This document shows positions 43,639 to 55,498 of a stretch of DNA of 64,000 nucleotides, piece after piece; position 1 is the stretch's first letter; each line of letters opens with the position of its first letter. Origin of the DNA: Przewalskia tangutica (Eukaryota; Streptophyta; Magnoliopsida; Solanales; Solanaceae). The translations under genes and the position numbers were made by a program. The notes beneath the pieces were generated by a model, which made no database searches, was not told where the DNA came from, and was given only the letters and a program-made list of their open reading frames with translations. The stretch is taken from NCBI GenBank assembly GCA_029844215.1, contig CM056724.1, positions 8,550,307 to 8,614,306 on the forward strand. The letters run 5' to 3'.

Positions 43639-44232
43639 ATGGCGTGGAGAGCAAATCTATCTCGTAATCTAAAGGAGCTTCGCCTCCTTTTTTCTCCAAC
43701 ATCTCCTCAAAGTGCTGCCACTAGGTTTCTTCCTCTCTCTTTTTTCTTTTTTTGCTGATTTTCTTGAATATAATTTATTTTAATATTCCACAGGTCATTT
43801 ATTGAGAAGAACTACAGAGATCTCAAGACCCATAACCCCAAATTGCCTATTTTGATTCGTGAGGCTAATTCCATCGAGCCTCAGCTTTGGGCCAGATATG
43901 GTAATACCCCTTTCCCTTTTATTGTTTAGAAGCAGGTCTTTTGAGTTCTTGAAAAAAAGGGGTCTTTGATTTATTGTATATTAATTATGATTGATATTGT
44001 TGGGTCCCGGGAGTTATGCTATGGAATAATAAAACAAATCAAAGTAAAATCAATTCGAATGCCGGAACACGATTTCAAATGTCGTCAGAAATATCGTCTG
44101 ACACAACTGACAACATTTCGGAAAAAACAGAATAAAGAGTTAATTGCAGCGGAAATAATAAAAGAACACAAAGGTTTAATTTTCATAGGTTATATATTAA
44201 TATAACTCATGATGGTCAATGACCAAAGGTAT

Positions 44233-44288
<56 letters not shown>

Positions 44289-46739
44289 TGAATATATTCT
44301 TTTCTTTACAAAATTTACAAGATAATACAAAGGAATAAAAAAAGGTTAAGTCGCAGATGACTTATGCCTGAAAAATCTATCTAAATAGAAGTGAACAACA
44401 TCCCATTACAATCGCTCCATACAAAGATAATCTAGAATCTGAAACAGCGAATGTAATGTCGGGACAGAATATCGTCACAAACTCCTGTGATCCAGATTTC
44501 TGAGAAGAAATCCCGAGAACTCTCTTGGTATTTTTACATTTTGATTCTGGATATTGATTCACTCTTCTGCCCTCTCTATTTATAGTAGAGTCCTTCAAAA
44601 GCTCATCAATTGGTTGTAGAAGTTGAGCTAAAAGTGGGCACGTGAAGCGGTAGCTCGAGGCATGAAAATAGGAGGTGATTGGACTTGTTCTTCACCGTAC
44701 TTGCTCGCCGGGTTGCTACTCCGACTTGGTCTTCCTCGCTTGCAATCGCCCAAAGACTCGCGCCAAGTCAATTACCACGTGGTAAAAAGGTCACACTTTC
44801 CTAAAATCTGTCTGTGAAGATAGGCAAAACAGTTACCAGAATGTCGTCCCGAATGTCAAGACATTTGGTCCAACATTTTATAATTTTAACTTAGCTCTGA
44901 AAATGATAAGTTAGGAAAAATGTCATGACACAAAACCTAACATTAACATTCTCCCTTTTTGTCTTCTTCACAAAACCATAACCAACCAAGTGTGAGTGAC
45001 CTATAACAATGGTAGATCCACATAAATGCCCCCCTCAACCTGAGATGGTATATACACACAACATATACATATATATACCGTTTATATAGGATTAGAAAAG
45101 AAGAAAGATGTTAGCACATATACACATATCATCCTCTTATACAGATTTATATTCAGACCATATTCTCAACACCAACCAGTAGCATCAGTTTCAGTCCGTG
45201 AAGGAAGGGCAAAACGTTAACATTCTCCCCTTTTTGCATTTCTTCACAAAGCAACCTTTTCAACAAACAGCAGTAGTAGTTCTTGCATAATTCCTTCTCT
45301 GCACATAACAGCAGCATATAGCAGTAGCAGCTTTCAACATCTTTCTACTCCTGCATAACTCTTTCTCTGCACACTTCTCTGCACAGAACAATAGTCTTCT
45401 TTCTCATCTCCCCCTGCATTAGCACTTCCTCAAAGATTCAGCCTTTTCTCTCTCCTCCGTCATTAAACACTTGCTTCTCGACTTGAAGATCATCATTTTC
45501 TTCACAGTAGTTTCGACAAGATGCATCATCACGAAGTATACGATATCATTTTCTCCCCCTTTTTGTGAAGAAAGCAGCAGCATGAAATGACATTTGACTT
45601 GAATCAGAGCATTTCTCACAGTATCAACCTCAAAGATTTGTTGGTTGATCTTTGCAATTTGAATCACAAGCCATTCAGCAGATAGTGAAGACTGTCTTGG
45701 ACCAGTGTTGTCTCTGCACTATTTCCTTCCATTTTCCAGGGTAAATCGATGACTGTCTCTATTCTTCAAAACTGCAGGGCCTGCTTCTCTAACATTCCCC
45801 TCAACATTTAATTCCATACATTGGTTTAAAAACAGCAGGTGTGAGAAAAAAAAATATTATGTTATAGAGATATACATTCTCAAATTTCTTCGAGGATGTA
45901 TCATCTATAGCAGAACTCAAATTAGCATAAAAACCTGACTATTTTATCAACATACGATCCTTTCTCAGGAACAGATCCATACCTCAAGGTTTGAATCAGA
46001 TTCAGTTTCGCTGGAGAATGTTGGAGTTTGTGTCTCTTCTGATGTTGGCTGAAATATTGCCTGAGATGTCGTGACATCAGTGGCAGCATTCACAACAACA
46101 CTCGATTTGGCATATCTGGAAATTCCATTTGGGAAGAATTGTTTCACTGGAGTTTCATGAGGAACCTCCTCATTTTATTTTCTTCTTCACTCTCTTCAGT
46201 TGAGAACACCAAGTTCATGTCATCACTGTCACTACTCGAGCAAACAGGTATTGAAGTATCACATCTGGACCTAGACCTGTTGTTGCTTGGCTCTGCACGA
46301 ACTTTTCTTCTCAAACAATCTACTCGATCGACAAGTAGGGAAGGTGGAGGATCTTGGTTTCTTACCCAATACTGAAATATCAGATGTTTCATCATCTATT
46401 GGATTGTTATCCTCACATAGGTAGTTGAAATCTAAAGGTTCATATAAACCTTTGAATATTATAGCTTTAGACAAGCCCTCTGTGGATGGTGAAGAAGGAA
46501 ACCATCGGGGTTCTTTGTGGTTCTCATGCTCGTGATTCAAGAAAAAGTTAGTACTCATGGGAAGTTGGTGATCTGTTGGTTGATATTGGTGTTGACATTG
46601 GAAAGTTTTCATAGGTGAATATTATGGAGAGGGTTCTGAGGATGGAGTTTGGAATGGTGTTGATTCCATCAGATAGGTAGGATTATACCCGAGATGTGAT
46701 GTGATTTTCCTTTTTTTTAAAAATAGAAAATCGGAAATG

Positions 46740-46800
<61 letters not shown>

Positions 46801-49800
46801 GGGAAAATTAGAAATGATAAAAAAATAACAAATGAGAGGAAGATCTATATACATGGCAAATCTTTCTAAGCAACAAAAATTCCTTAGATTTAGGTGTTTC
46901 AATTTTACACAATAACTTACACCTAAAATATTGGGATAAACTAACTAGACATCAAAGTAGGAATAAAAATTAATCTTATCTGTTTAAAATTTGAAATTCT
47001 TATTAAAACAAGGCACAAAAATAGGAAAAAATAACTGAATTTTCAAACATCGATTTACATCGCATCCCAACAAATATCATTATCTCGAAAATGTCAACAG
47101 TAATGTTGGCAACATTTTGTACAACACAAGTATTATGATCCTTCAAGAACATCTTTCTTTCGGCAACAAATCAAGACACGTGTCATATATATTTTTATGA
47201 GTTTAACCTCCAAACCAATGTAACATTTTCCCCGAGTCCTAGATCTAATCATAAAACACATACAAAATTCATTTTCGTAAAAACAAGAATACTTATTTAG
47301 CATCCTCATAATTTTTTCTTTGTTTAAGCACTTTGATACTCATATAGTATAGGAACTGTATCAATTCAAGGGCTTTGCCCATATTGCACAGTTGCCGAGA
47401 ATTAGAAAGACTTTGCCTTATTTTGATACTCTCTTTTTATGATAACTAATATCATCGCAGAGAACGGTATCACATTAAAATCATGTTCTTATTTGGAAAT
47501 CATACCTGGTTGAACAAAATCGATCGTCACAATCTTGAAAATCAGTTACGATATTCAGGGTAAATGTCACGAAATGTTAGAGACATTCCAGTAGACATTC
47601 GTCTACGGTGTATGTTGGAAGAGATTACAAAGACCAATAGATTTTTTTTTCAAACTAGAAAATCTCTCATGGTCCAATTTTTTTTATAAAAGTATCAGCT
47701 AGTTGATGAAGAATATCAATATGTTCAATTTGAACTAGCTGTTTTCAATCAAATCTCTTAAAAAATGATGTCTAATCATACTACAAAATTAAAATATTGC
47801 TAGTAAAACCATAGTCGTTTAGCATGTGTCTTAGTCATATTCAGTGAGAGCAACAACTTTCAGCTGCTATAGATTCAACAGTTGAAAGTGAGACACACTT
47901 TTATTTACGACTCTAGCAAGAACCAAGATTATTGCCAAGATAAAAATATTCTCCATTTATACTTTTTCTATAATCCACATCACTAGCCCAATCCGAGTCA
48001 CTATATCCTATTAAATTAAGATTAGTGTCTTTGGAATACCAAATTCCCAACTCACATGTGCCGGCAACATGTCTAAAGACACATTTTACGACATTTAAGT
48101 GAAAAACTTTGGAACAGGCTTGGACTCGAGCACATACACCAAACACTAAACATAGGTTCTAGAGCACATATAAAACAAGAAAGACTAACCTCTCGGTATA
48201 TGGTAGACATACACACATACCTTTTGTAATTGAGTGGTTCTTTGCTTCTCGTTCTACTTCCTTCAAACACTCCCCCTATCACCTGACATGTTGGATGATT
48301 CTTCCTAATCCTTGATGAGGGGTCCCTTTGATCTAGCAATTCGAGATTTGACTCACCACACCCACTTTGTGGTCTCGGTTCGAGTTGATTCAGATGTTGC
48401 TCCGAATGTCGTAACATTTGAGGCAACATCTGGTTCTTCAGCAGTATACTCTTGTACAGTTTTTGTCCTTCGATTGTACACTCGGTAAGTATGACTATTT
48501 TGGAAATACCAACAAAATTCCTTTCACTCTTAGAATCAAACTTAGTCATTTCTTGCCATGTTCTATTCTTCCTCTCTGCTACACCATTCCGTTAAAGAGT
48601 TTTTTGGAGCAGAAAAACTCATGGAAAATTTCTCTCTTCTCACAAAATTTTGTGAAGGAGATGTTTTCAAATTCTTTTCCATGGTCGGATATAATCCAAA
48701 AAATAGGAGAATAGAACAAGTTCCTAATTTTAGAGTGCAAAATTTTAAACATGTCAAAGTTTGTGATTTTTCTTTCAAAATATATCCATGAGTACCTGGA
48801 AAAATCATGTACAATCACATAGGAATACCTCATGTCTCCTAAACTGTCTACCTCAATTAGACCTATAAAATCCATGTGCAATAATAGAAAACAGTGAGAC
48901 ATACTTGAATGACGTCGTCATTCTTGACAACATTATGAGAAACATGAGTTTGCTTACCTTGGAGACAATCTGCACAGACTGTTTTACCTTTATGACTGAA
49001 GTTGGGTAAGTCTCTAACCGCTCCATATGAGACCAATTTTTCCAGATTGCGGTAGTTGACATGCCCCAACTTTTGATGCCATAGTGTTGTGTCGTCGATC
49101 TTGACATTATTGCACGTTTCTTGTCTTGCAACAAGACATCAATTATCAACTTGTTCTAGTACTTGACATGACACGTTCCTTAGCCATTCTTAACTTCACA
49201 AACATTCTTATTAAATTTCACCTCCAGATTGTCATTACACAATTGACTCATCAATTTAGCCATTAAACCTTCAATCGTGTAAGACATTTCTTAAAGTTGG
49301 AAATCCAGGAATATTCAGGATTCTTTTTCCAATCATTTTACTTTTACTGTCACCTCCATAATTCGTACCTCAATTTGAATGATTGCGATTCTTTAGAAAC
49401 TCCTTTGTATCTGTCATGTGACGAGAACATCTACTCTCAAAGCACCAAGAACCTGAAATGTTAGTTCTTAAAGCAGTTATCGCACATTACAAGATACATC
49501 CATTTTGGGAACCCAAACTCTTTTAAAAATATTTTTTACCTCTCAGCTCAGAAATGTTGCTGCAAATGTTGTCCGAGATGTTGGATGTTAGGCAACATTT
49601 TGCTCACAGAATATTGAAGTTTGAAACAGTTACATTGATGACACCTGAACTTCATATTCTTTTTGACATATATGAGAACTATTATATAATCCTTTTCTTT
49701 TACAAAACACATTTTCTTATTTTTGTCAAACAAACTAGAGCATATTGTTTTAAGAGAGTTTTAGTACAATACTGCATGCGAAAGTTTACTAAAAGCGAGT

Positions 49801-51304
49801 ATCTCAGTCAATTTAGAAGTCCATGAGTAGAGCTTACGGAAGGTTATTTTGGCTAAATCCAATTTTGCACAAATCTTACCAAATGCAGTATCCTATTTGG
49901 TAAGTGCAACCTCTAGTCGGATTATTGTGCCTTTTAGATCTACATACTCACAAGTTAAAGATTTTACCTTTGTCTCAAGTTGCTTGGATTCTATGATTAA
50001 GGTTTTACAAATGTTTTGCAATTCATTAATCATGTCATCTTTGTATTAAATTTGATCCATACTCTCAGCCTCACCGTTAGAAATAAAATCACTAAAGCAA
50101 TTTACATCAGGATAGTTAAAGACTATGTACCTTTCGGATGTTGCTGGAGATGCAGATGTTGCCTTAAATGTCGTGACATCTGAGGCAACATTACAGACGA
50201 CATTTTCATTAGGGGTTGTTCGTAAACAGTGGCCAGTGCTTGTGATTTGATTTCTTGATCTTCTTCCTCTTCTTAGTGGTCATCCTTTTTGCGCCCTTGG
50301 AAGGAACTTGGTGGACTTTTGATTGAAGCCTTGGTTTTGATGCCTTTTAGATTTAGATTGATTTCTCTCATTGTTGAACTTCCTCACCATCAAATTGTAT
50401 TTTCGAGTGAGTAAAACAACATTAGCACCTTCACCAATTTCTTCAAGATTCTCATCCCCTTCATCGATATGATTCTCTGAGGATTGAACTTGAAGTGCCA
50501 CATTCTTGCTCTAATATAGTTCTTTTAAATTGAACTTTTCAGGAAGATAACAGAGAGCCTTTCAAAATAGGATTTAATATCATCCGCTTCTTCCATCCTT
50601 AAACTTCATATTTTCTCATGAGTATGCATAGCTTAATTCGATGAACACTTGATCTACATTCACAATGAATTTGTAAAGTATCTCATGTATCCTTAGCCGT
50701 TGGGCAGTTTTGAATGAGTTTGAACATGTAAGATCAACCCATCCAAATATTGCATTTAAGGCTTTTTCGTTAAGCTAACATTATTGGTTTCTTCCGCCGT
50801 CCATTTGGATTCAGGTTTAACAAGAATGTCACCTTCCTTATCCGGCGACAACATTTGAACAAACATACCCATTGGTTATAGATCTCCATGCCCTAACATC
50901 AATTGATTTGACGTGAGAACGTAGGTGAATCCTCAATAGATACATTTTGTTCCATTTAAAATGGAAAGTCTACCAATACTTGGATTAGCCGGATCCATAG
51001 CTTTGAATAAAAGGACCAATCACTTATTATGTCAAGTGTTGGCTCTGATACCACTTGTTGGGTCCCGAAAGTTATGCTATGGAATAATAAAAACAAACTG
51101 AAAGTAAAATCAATTCAAATGCTAGAACACAGTTTCAAATGTCGGCAGAAATATAGTCTGGCACAACTGACAACATTTCGAAAAAAAAAACAGAATAAAA
51201 CCTTTGAAGAGTTAATTGCAGCGGAAATAATAAAAGAACACAAAATTTTAATTTTCATAAGTTATATATTAATATAACTCATGATGGTCAATGACCAAAG
51301 GTAT

Positions 51305-51336
<32 letters not shown>

Positions 51337-54300
51337 CAATTGAATATATTCCTTTCTTTACAAGATTTACAAGATAATACGAAGGAATAAAAAAAGGTTA
51401 AGTCGCAGATGATTTATGTCTGAAAAATCTATCTAAATAGAAGTGAACAACATCTCATTACAATCGCTCCATACAAAACTAATCTAGAATCTGAAACAGA
51501 TGTAATGTCGGACAGAATGTCGTCACAAACTCGGGCAACATTTTGTGATCCAGATTTCTGAGAAGAAATCCCGAGAGCTCTCTTGGTATTTTTATATTTT
51601 GATTCTGGATATTGATTCACTCTTCTGCCCTCCCTATTTATAGTAGAGAGTCCTTGAAAAGCTCATCAATTGGTTGTAGAAGTTGAGCTAAAAGTGGACA
51701 CGTGAAGCAGTAGATTGAGGCATGAAAATAGGAGCTGATTTGGACTTGTTCTTCACCGTACTTGCTCCTCAAGTTAAGCTACTCCTTGGATTTGGTCTTC
51801 CTCATTTGCAATCTACTTCAAAGACTCCTTGCCAAGTCAATTACCATGTGGTAAAAAGATCACACTTTCCTGAAATCTGTCCGTGAAGATAGGCAAAACA
51901 GTTACCAGAATATCGTCCCGAATGTCAAGACATTTGGTCCAACATTTTATGATTTTAACTTAGCTCTGAAAAATGATATGTTAGGAAAAATGTCATGACA
52001 CAAAACCTAACATTAACATGTATTAGGCATTTTTCTTCTTGTTACATTTTTTACTTTCAAGATTCAATTAATATATTTATGAGGAAAATTCTTTGATTTT
52101 ATGCATTTCTACATCTCAGTAGGTTGCTGCTTTACTTAAAACTCGTAATTATATGTGGATAAGTACCTGTCTAACAGCCTAATATATGCTCTGGTTAGGA
52201 CATTGATGCTAAATTCCACACATGAAATGTTTAATGGAAAATACGTAAGTTGCCCCCTAAACTGTCCGGAAAAACCATTTACGTTAAGAGTATAAAACAT
52301 CCTCCATTCTTGTTTGAACTGGAATTAGTTGTAAGTCATGTATATCCAAAGCTTGTAAAACTCATGTACACAACAATGTCACAGCTGAATAAGGAGATCG
52401 ACATACCTACGGCTGTTGTTTCGAAATTGTTTCAGTCGTTGGTTTTCTTCTTTGGTGGTATTCTAAGCACTCAAACCTCACTCAATGTTGTGTGGATTTC
52501 AGAAGGAGAAGTTGTGCTTAGGGACCCTAATCGGGGTCGGAAAACGTAGATGTTCAAAATTTGAACATTTGAAATGATCCATGTATTATGGAATAAGGAG
52601 AAGTTGATCTTCTTATTCCGCTTCGATATTGTTTTGCTTATGAGTTTTACATGCTTCAGATCATGTAAATAACTTACATTTGAATCGGAGCAATCGTTTT
52701 ACCTCTGTCTTGTTTTTTTCGGAGTTTGCATAAAATGTGCATGATAGATCTTAATTTTCAGATCTATTTTTGAAACTTTTGATGCAAACATTGGCTGTGG
52801 AGAATAGTGAGATTAAGATGAGTCTGTAAATGAGTTTAAACCGGGTCGAAATAATCCCATAGTAGCCACCTGACATAGATAACTTCTCATTACAATTGCT
52901 CAATACATAAACAATCTAGAATCTAAGCAGCAGTTGTAATGTTGGACAGAATGTTGTCGACACGCTCATGCAACACTTGTGATTCAAATTTTTGAGATGA
53001 ATTCCCGAGAGCTCTCTTGGTATTTTTGATTTATGATTCTGGATATCGATTCACTACAATAGTCTCTCTATTTATAGTAGATCTTCCTTGAAAAGCTCAT
53101 CGATCCGTTGTGAAGGTTGACAGAAAGGTGGACAGCTGATGTGTTCGTTGGAGAAGATCATGTAGCAAAATTCTCAACTTCTTGGACTTGTTTCTCACGC
53201 ATAGCAACAACCTTGACTTGTTCTTAACTCCTATTTATCTTGTTAAGTCACTTTTATTTCGTAGTAATATTTCCCCAAATATTACTTCATTTCGTGAAGT
53301 AAGGCAAAATTATTTTTCATAAGATGTTGGTCCGAATATTGTGACATTTGTTCCAACATTTTCTACATTCAAATCAGTACTTAAAAAGATATGTTGGGTA
53401 AAATGTCACAACAACAAACCCAACATTGTTTTAATCTATTTTATAAAACTAAACTTCTTGGAAATGATAGATTGTCTATGCTGTTTTCTCACTTCCATTA
53501 TAAGCCGTTGTTTCAACGTAATGTAAGAGGTATTTAGTAACTGTAGTGGGAGAGGTGGCCAAGCAGTTAATGGACAGTTTGAACTAAAATGTGGAGAAGT
53601 TGATCCATAATATACGGATTATTTCAAAATGTTCAAATTTTGAACACTAACATTAGTAACCCCCTGAAATGCCACAACCAGATTTTCTCTTGGCTGGGCC
53701 ACCTGTCATTTACTTATTTGCACATTTTTTCACTTTTCTTTCCTAGATAAATTCGACAATACTCACTATCTTCCCAAAAAAGTAAATAAAATCCAATACA
53801 ACCATCATACAATCCTAAAAACTCCCATAAATTTCCTGGTATAATCTCAGTGACAAAAAGGACACTGAATTCCACCATGATTTCACACCCTTTACAATTT
53901 CTGTCCAATTTCTATAACCCCTACAGCAAGCACCAATTTCCTTCAACCATTCGCCATTGGAGACCACACGAGACCAGCAACACAATCTCCTCATTTTCAA
54001 ATTTCAATCACCTTCTTACTTTCTTTTATTACTCATTCTCTCTTCAAAAAATCCCAAGCAAAATCACGTCCTTTTTCCATTTGGGGAAGAAGATGATGAG
54101 TTTTTGGGAAGACGGGCAAATTTTCTCTGGAAAAGCCAAGTTCACAGATACATAGTCGCCCATTTGGAGATTTTTTCTGGGGAAAAGCGACAGATTCATA
54201 GCTAAATTTTGGAAAGCATCTCAATTTGGTTTCCAAAAGGTTGGTGTTTGGTGGTGAAAGGGTGATCATGTTGTAAGAGAAAGTAAGGAGAAAGTGGAGT

Positions 54301-55498
54301 ACTAGAAGGTGGAGTGGAGTAGAAGATAGTTGGGTGAAGGTGGTAGTGGTGGAATAGAAGGTTGGTGTGAAGGTGGTGGTGGTAGTTGAGTAGAAGGTAT
54401 AAAAAGATTCTTTTATTATTAAATGTAATTAGTATATTAACAACCAATGAGAAAGTGATACTGGGACAATTAAAATCGTTTTAGCAATTCGTTTTACCTC
54501 ATGCTCTTCTAAGAAAGTAACTACACTTTCTTTGCCAAGTCAAGGGGGATATTAGTTCCACTTTAAACAAGAAAAAAGTGGGAGGGGGTGATAAATCACC
54601 CTTAAAGTTTCAGTTTGTAAATGACATTTTTGGACAATTTAGGGGGCAACTTATGTATTTTCCCCAAATTTTAACCTAGAAGGGCAATGACTTTAGGACT
54701 TGTTGGGCATCATAGGTTACTCAAACTGGTAAACACAAAATTCATATGCGGCTGTAAAGAATATTTGGAAAATTATAGAGCTTGATGGGTTTAGATATAC
54801 GCAACTAAGCCTCAATCCCAAAAGTAAGTTGGATCGGTTAGTTCGATCCTTATTGACGATATCGCTCCAATTAGGCTCATATAGGACCAATATTATACAA
54901 AATAAAAAGTACTAGGAGCTCTCTATAATTTTTTATATCCCTGACAGGTTTAAAAGGCTCACGCATAACATATGACTTAAAGTAAACGTACTAATATGCC
55001 TAACACATAATCCTCAACTAAATGGTATCACCTATATATATCTTCTTCCATCGTGCCTTATTTTTTGTTTGGTCTGTGTGGATTTCAAGAGATTGAAGAG
55101 TTTAATATAGTGATCAGAATTTGAGTATAGTGGATAAAATTCGCTACTGGTTTCGTATTTTAGGTGTGAGCCACTGATCCTTAATCCTTCAAATCATACT
55201 TTAAATTGTAGTCCTAAGGGCAAAGTTGATGAAGTTCTGATTTCAACCTTTTGACAGTTGATGAAGTTTAGATTTTGATTTTTCTGGGACACTTTATTTC
55301 ACCTTCGAATTGCTAAGTTGTCATAAGTGATGTTTATTCCCATATTGTATTCTCATATTCTCCACATATTTATGGACCTTTTGATATGTAACAGACTTGG
55401 GAGTTGAAAGGGGCATCCGATTGGAGGGCTTGACAGAGGAGCAGATCTCAAAGGCACTTGAGGACCTCGTGAAAGTAGGGGCATCCCTTAAATCTTGA
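43639..55498 (+). CDS. NDUFA2: NADH dehydrogenase (complex I) subunit NDUFA2/B8, three exons
   Basis: Exons: 43639-43724, 43794-43900 and 55395-55498 (stop TGA 55496-55498), 297 nt coding for 98 residues. Intron 1 (69 bp) is gtttct...ccacag and intron 2 (11,494 bp) is gtaata...gtaacag; both keep the frame. The protein starts MAWRANLSRNLKELRLLF, continues FIEKNYRDLKTHNPKLPILI and EPQLWARYD, and ends LEGLTEEQISKALEDLVKVG. This matches plant B8 subunits in length and in the L51/S25/CI-B8 thioredoxin-like fold. It is a small accessory subunit of the peripheral arm of mitochondrial complex I. All splice sites are canonical and no lesion is seen, so the gene looks functional despite the retrotransposon-filled intron. 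The distant third exon was identified because it supplies the missing C-terminus exactly. Confidence 0.93.
43998..44948 (-). repeat. 3' LTR of the intronic Copia element
   Basis: 951 bp, paired with 51056-52018. It contains a (TA)n run of about 48 bases at 44237-44284, longer than in the other LTR (about 30 bases near 51308). Confidence 0.9.
44949..46700 (-). other. 3' region of the intronic Copia element, possible extra ORF
   Basis: Short minus-strand frames (46271-46612, 45965-46147, 45419-45667) rich in Ser, Thr, Glu and Lys lie downstream of RNase H. Position fits the extra/envelope-like ORF of SIRE-type elements, but I recognise no domain. It ends in a 'ccccctttttgtg' pyrimidine stretch (purine-rich on the element strand) that is repeated at about 44950, 45230 and 45555. 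Confidence 0.4.
46742..46798. repeat. (AT)n microsatellite
   Basis: Nearly perfect AT dinucleotide run of about 55 bases inside the intronic Copia element. Confidence 0.95.
47600..48155 (-). pseudogene. RNase H remnant of the intronic Copia element
   Basis: Minus strand: MFSV..CMC..ARVQAC, then KVFHLNVVKCVFRHVAGT, NLNLIGYSDSDWASDVDYRKS and, further down, RHHFLRDLIEN and ..FSSLKKKIGLCN. This is the RT-tail/RNase H order of SIRE-like Copia. Frameshifted. Confidence 0.78.
48155..49149 (-). pseudogene. Integrase remnant of the intronic Copia element
   Basis: GAG-pre-integrase LGHVNYRNLEKLVSYGAVRD-like text with CADCLQGKQTHVSH near 49060-48930, then MDFIGLIEVDSLG, VHDFSRYSW, SDHGKEFEN (second Asp) and EFFCSKK. 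The C-terminal part has TKFDSKSERNF, DPSSRIRKNHP and EGSRTRSK. The third catalytic residue region (NGVVERKN) is lost after NGMV. Right after CFICALEP the sequence jumps to the RNase H side. Confidence 0.8.
49150..51030 (-). pseudogene. Gag and protease region of the intronic Copia element, decayed
   Basis: The 73-codon frame at 50280-50501 and the broken frames up to 51030 contain KWTAEETNNVSL and YFERLSVIFLK pieces compatible with the UBN2-type Copia Gag, followed by Lys/Asn/Gln-rich nucleocapsid-like text. Many stops. Protease motif not legible. Confidence 0.5.
51041..51053 (-). other. Primer-binding site of the intronic Copia element
   Basis: Minus strand after the LTR end ...cccaaca, spacer ag, then tggtatcagagcc, the standard Copia PBS for initiator methionine tRNA. 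Confidence 0.88.
51056..52018 (-). repeat. 5' LTR of the intronic Copia element
   Basis: 963 bp, paired with 43998-44948. Confidence 0.9.
52236..54665. mobile_element. MULE-like non-autonomous element with inverted terminal repeats
   Basis: The ends ggaaaatacgtaagttgccc (52236) and the reverse complement of ...aacttatgtattttcccc (54665) pair over about 45 bases including 'ttgccccctaaa.tgtcc'. Second inverted blocks lie inside: 'atgttcaaaatttgaacattt' at about 52552 and its counterpart near 53625. The flanks aatgtttaa and aaattttaa resemble a 9-bp duplication with two mismatches, hinting at Mutator-like origin. No transposase. The centre contains an old LTR fragment and a coding-like stretch at 53860-54280. 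Confidence 0.6.
52870..53425 (-). repeat. Old LTR fragment related to the intronic Copia LTR
   Basis: Shares ordered blocks with 44390-44948: cattacaattgctcaatac, cccgagagctctcttggtat, ctatttatagtag, gaaaagctcatc and, at the end, 'tgacatttgttccaacatttt' and 'aaaatgtcac'. It is far more diverged than the paired LTRs, and no internal region is attached. Confidence 0.7.

Larger units (their letters stand above)
43998..52018 (-). mobile_element. Copia element in NDUFA2 intron 2, RT domain deleted
   Basis: The LTRs are 43998-44948 and 51056-52018 (plus-strand start tgttgggtccc, end cctaacattaaca). The PBS on the minus strand beside the right LTR gives antisense orientation to the host gene. The flanks gatat and tgtat are an imperfect target duplication. 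Gag and integrase remnants, then RNase H, follow in order, but RT is missing. About 2.7 kb of sequence lies between RNase H and the 3' LTR, as in SIRE/Maximus-type elements with an extra ORF. Confidence 0.88.
43901..55394 (+). other. Transposon-filled intron 2 of NDUFA2
   Basis: Contains an antisense Copia element (43998-52018) and a MULE-like element (52236-54665). Removing both leaves only about 1.0 kb, a normal plant intron. Confidence 0.88.

Noticed and set aside
52250..52549. 99-codon frame at the left end of the MULE-like element
   Set aside because: It begins inside the terminal inverted repeat, has no ATG at its start and shows no family motif.
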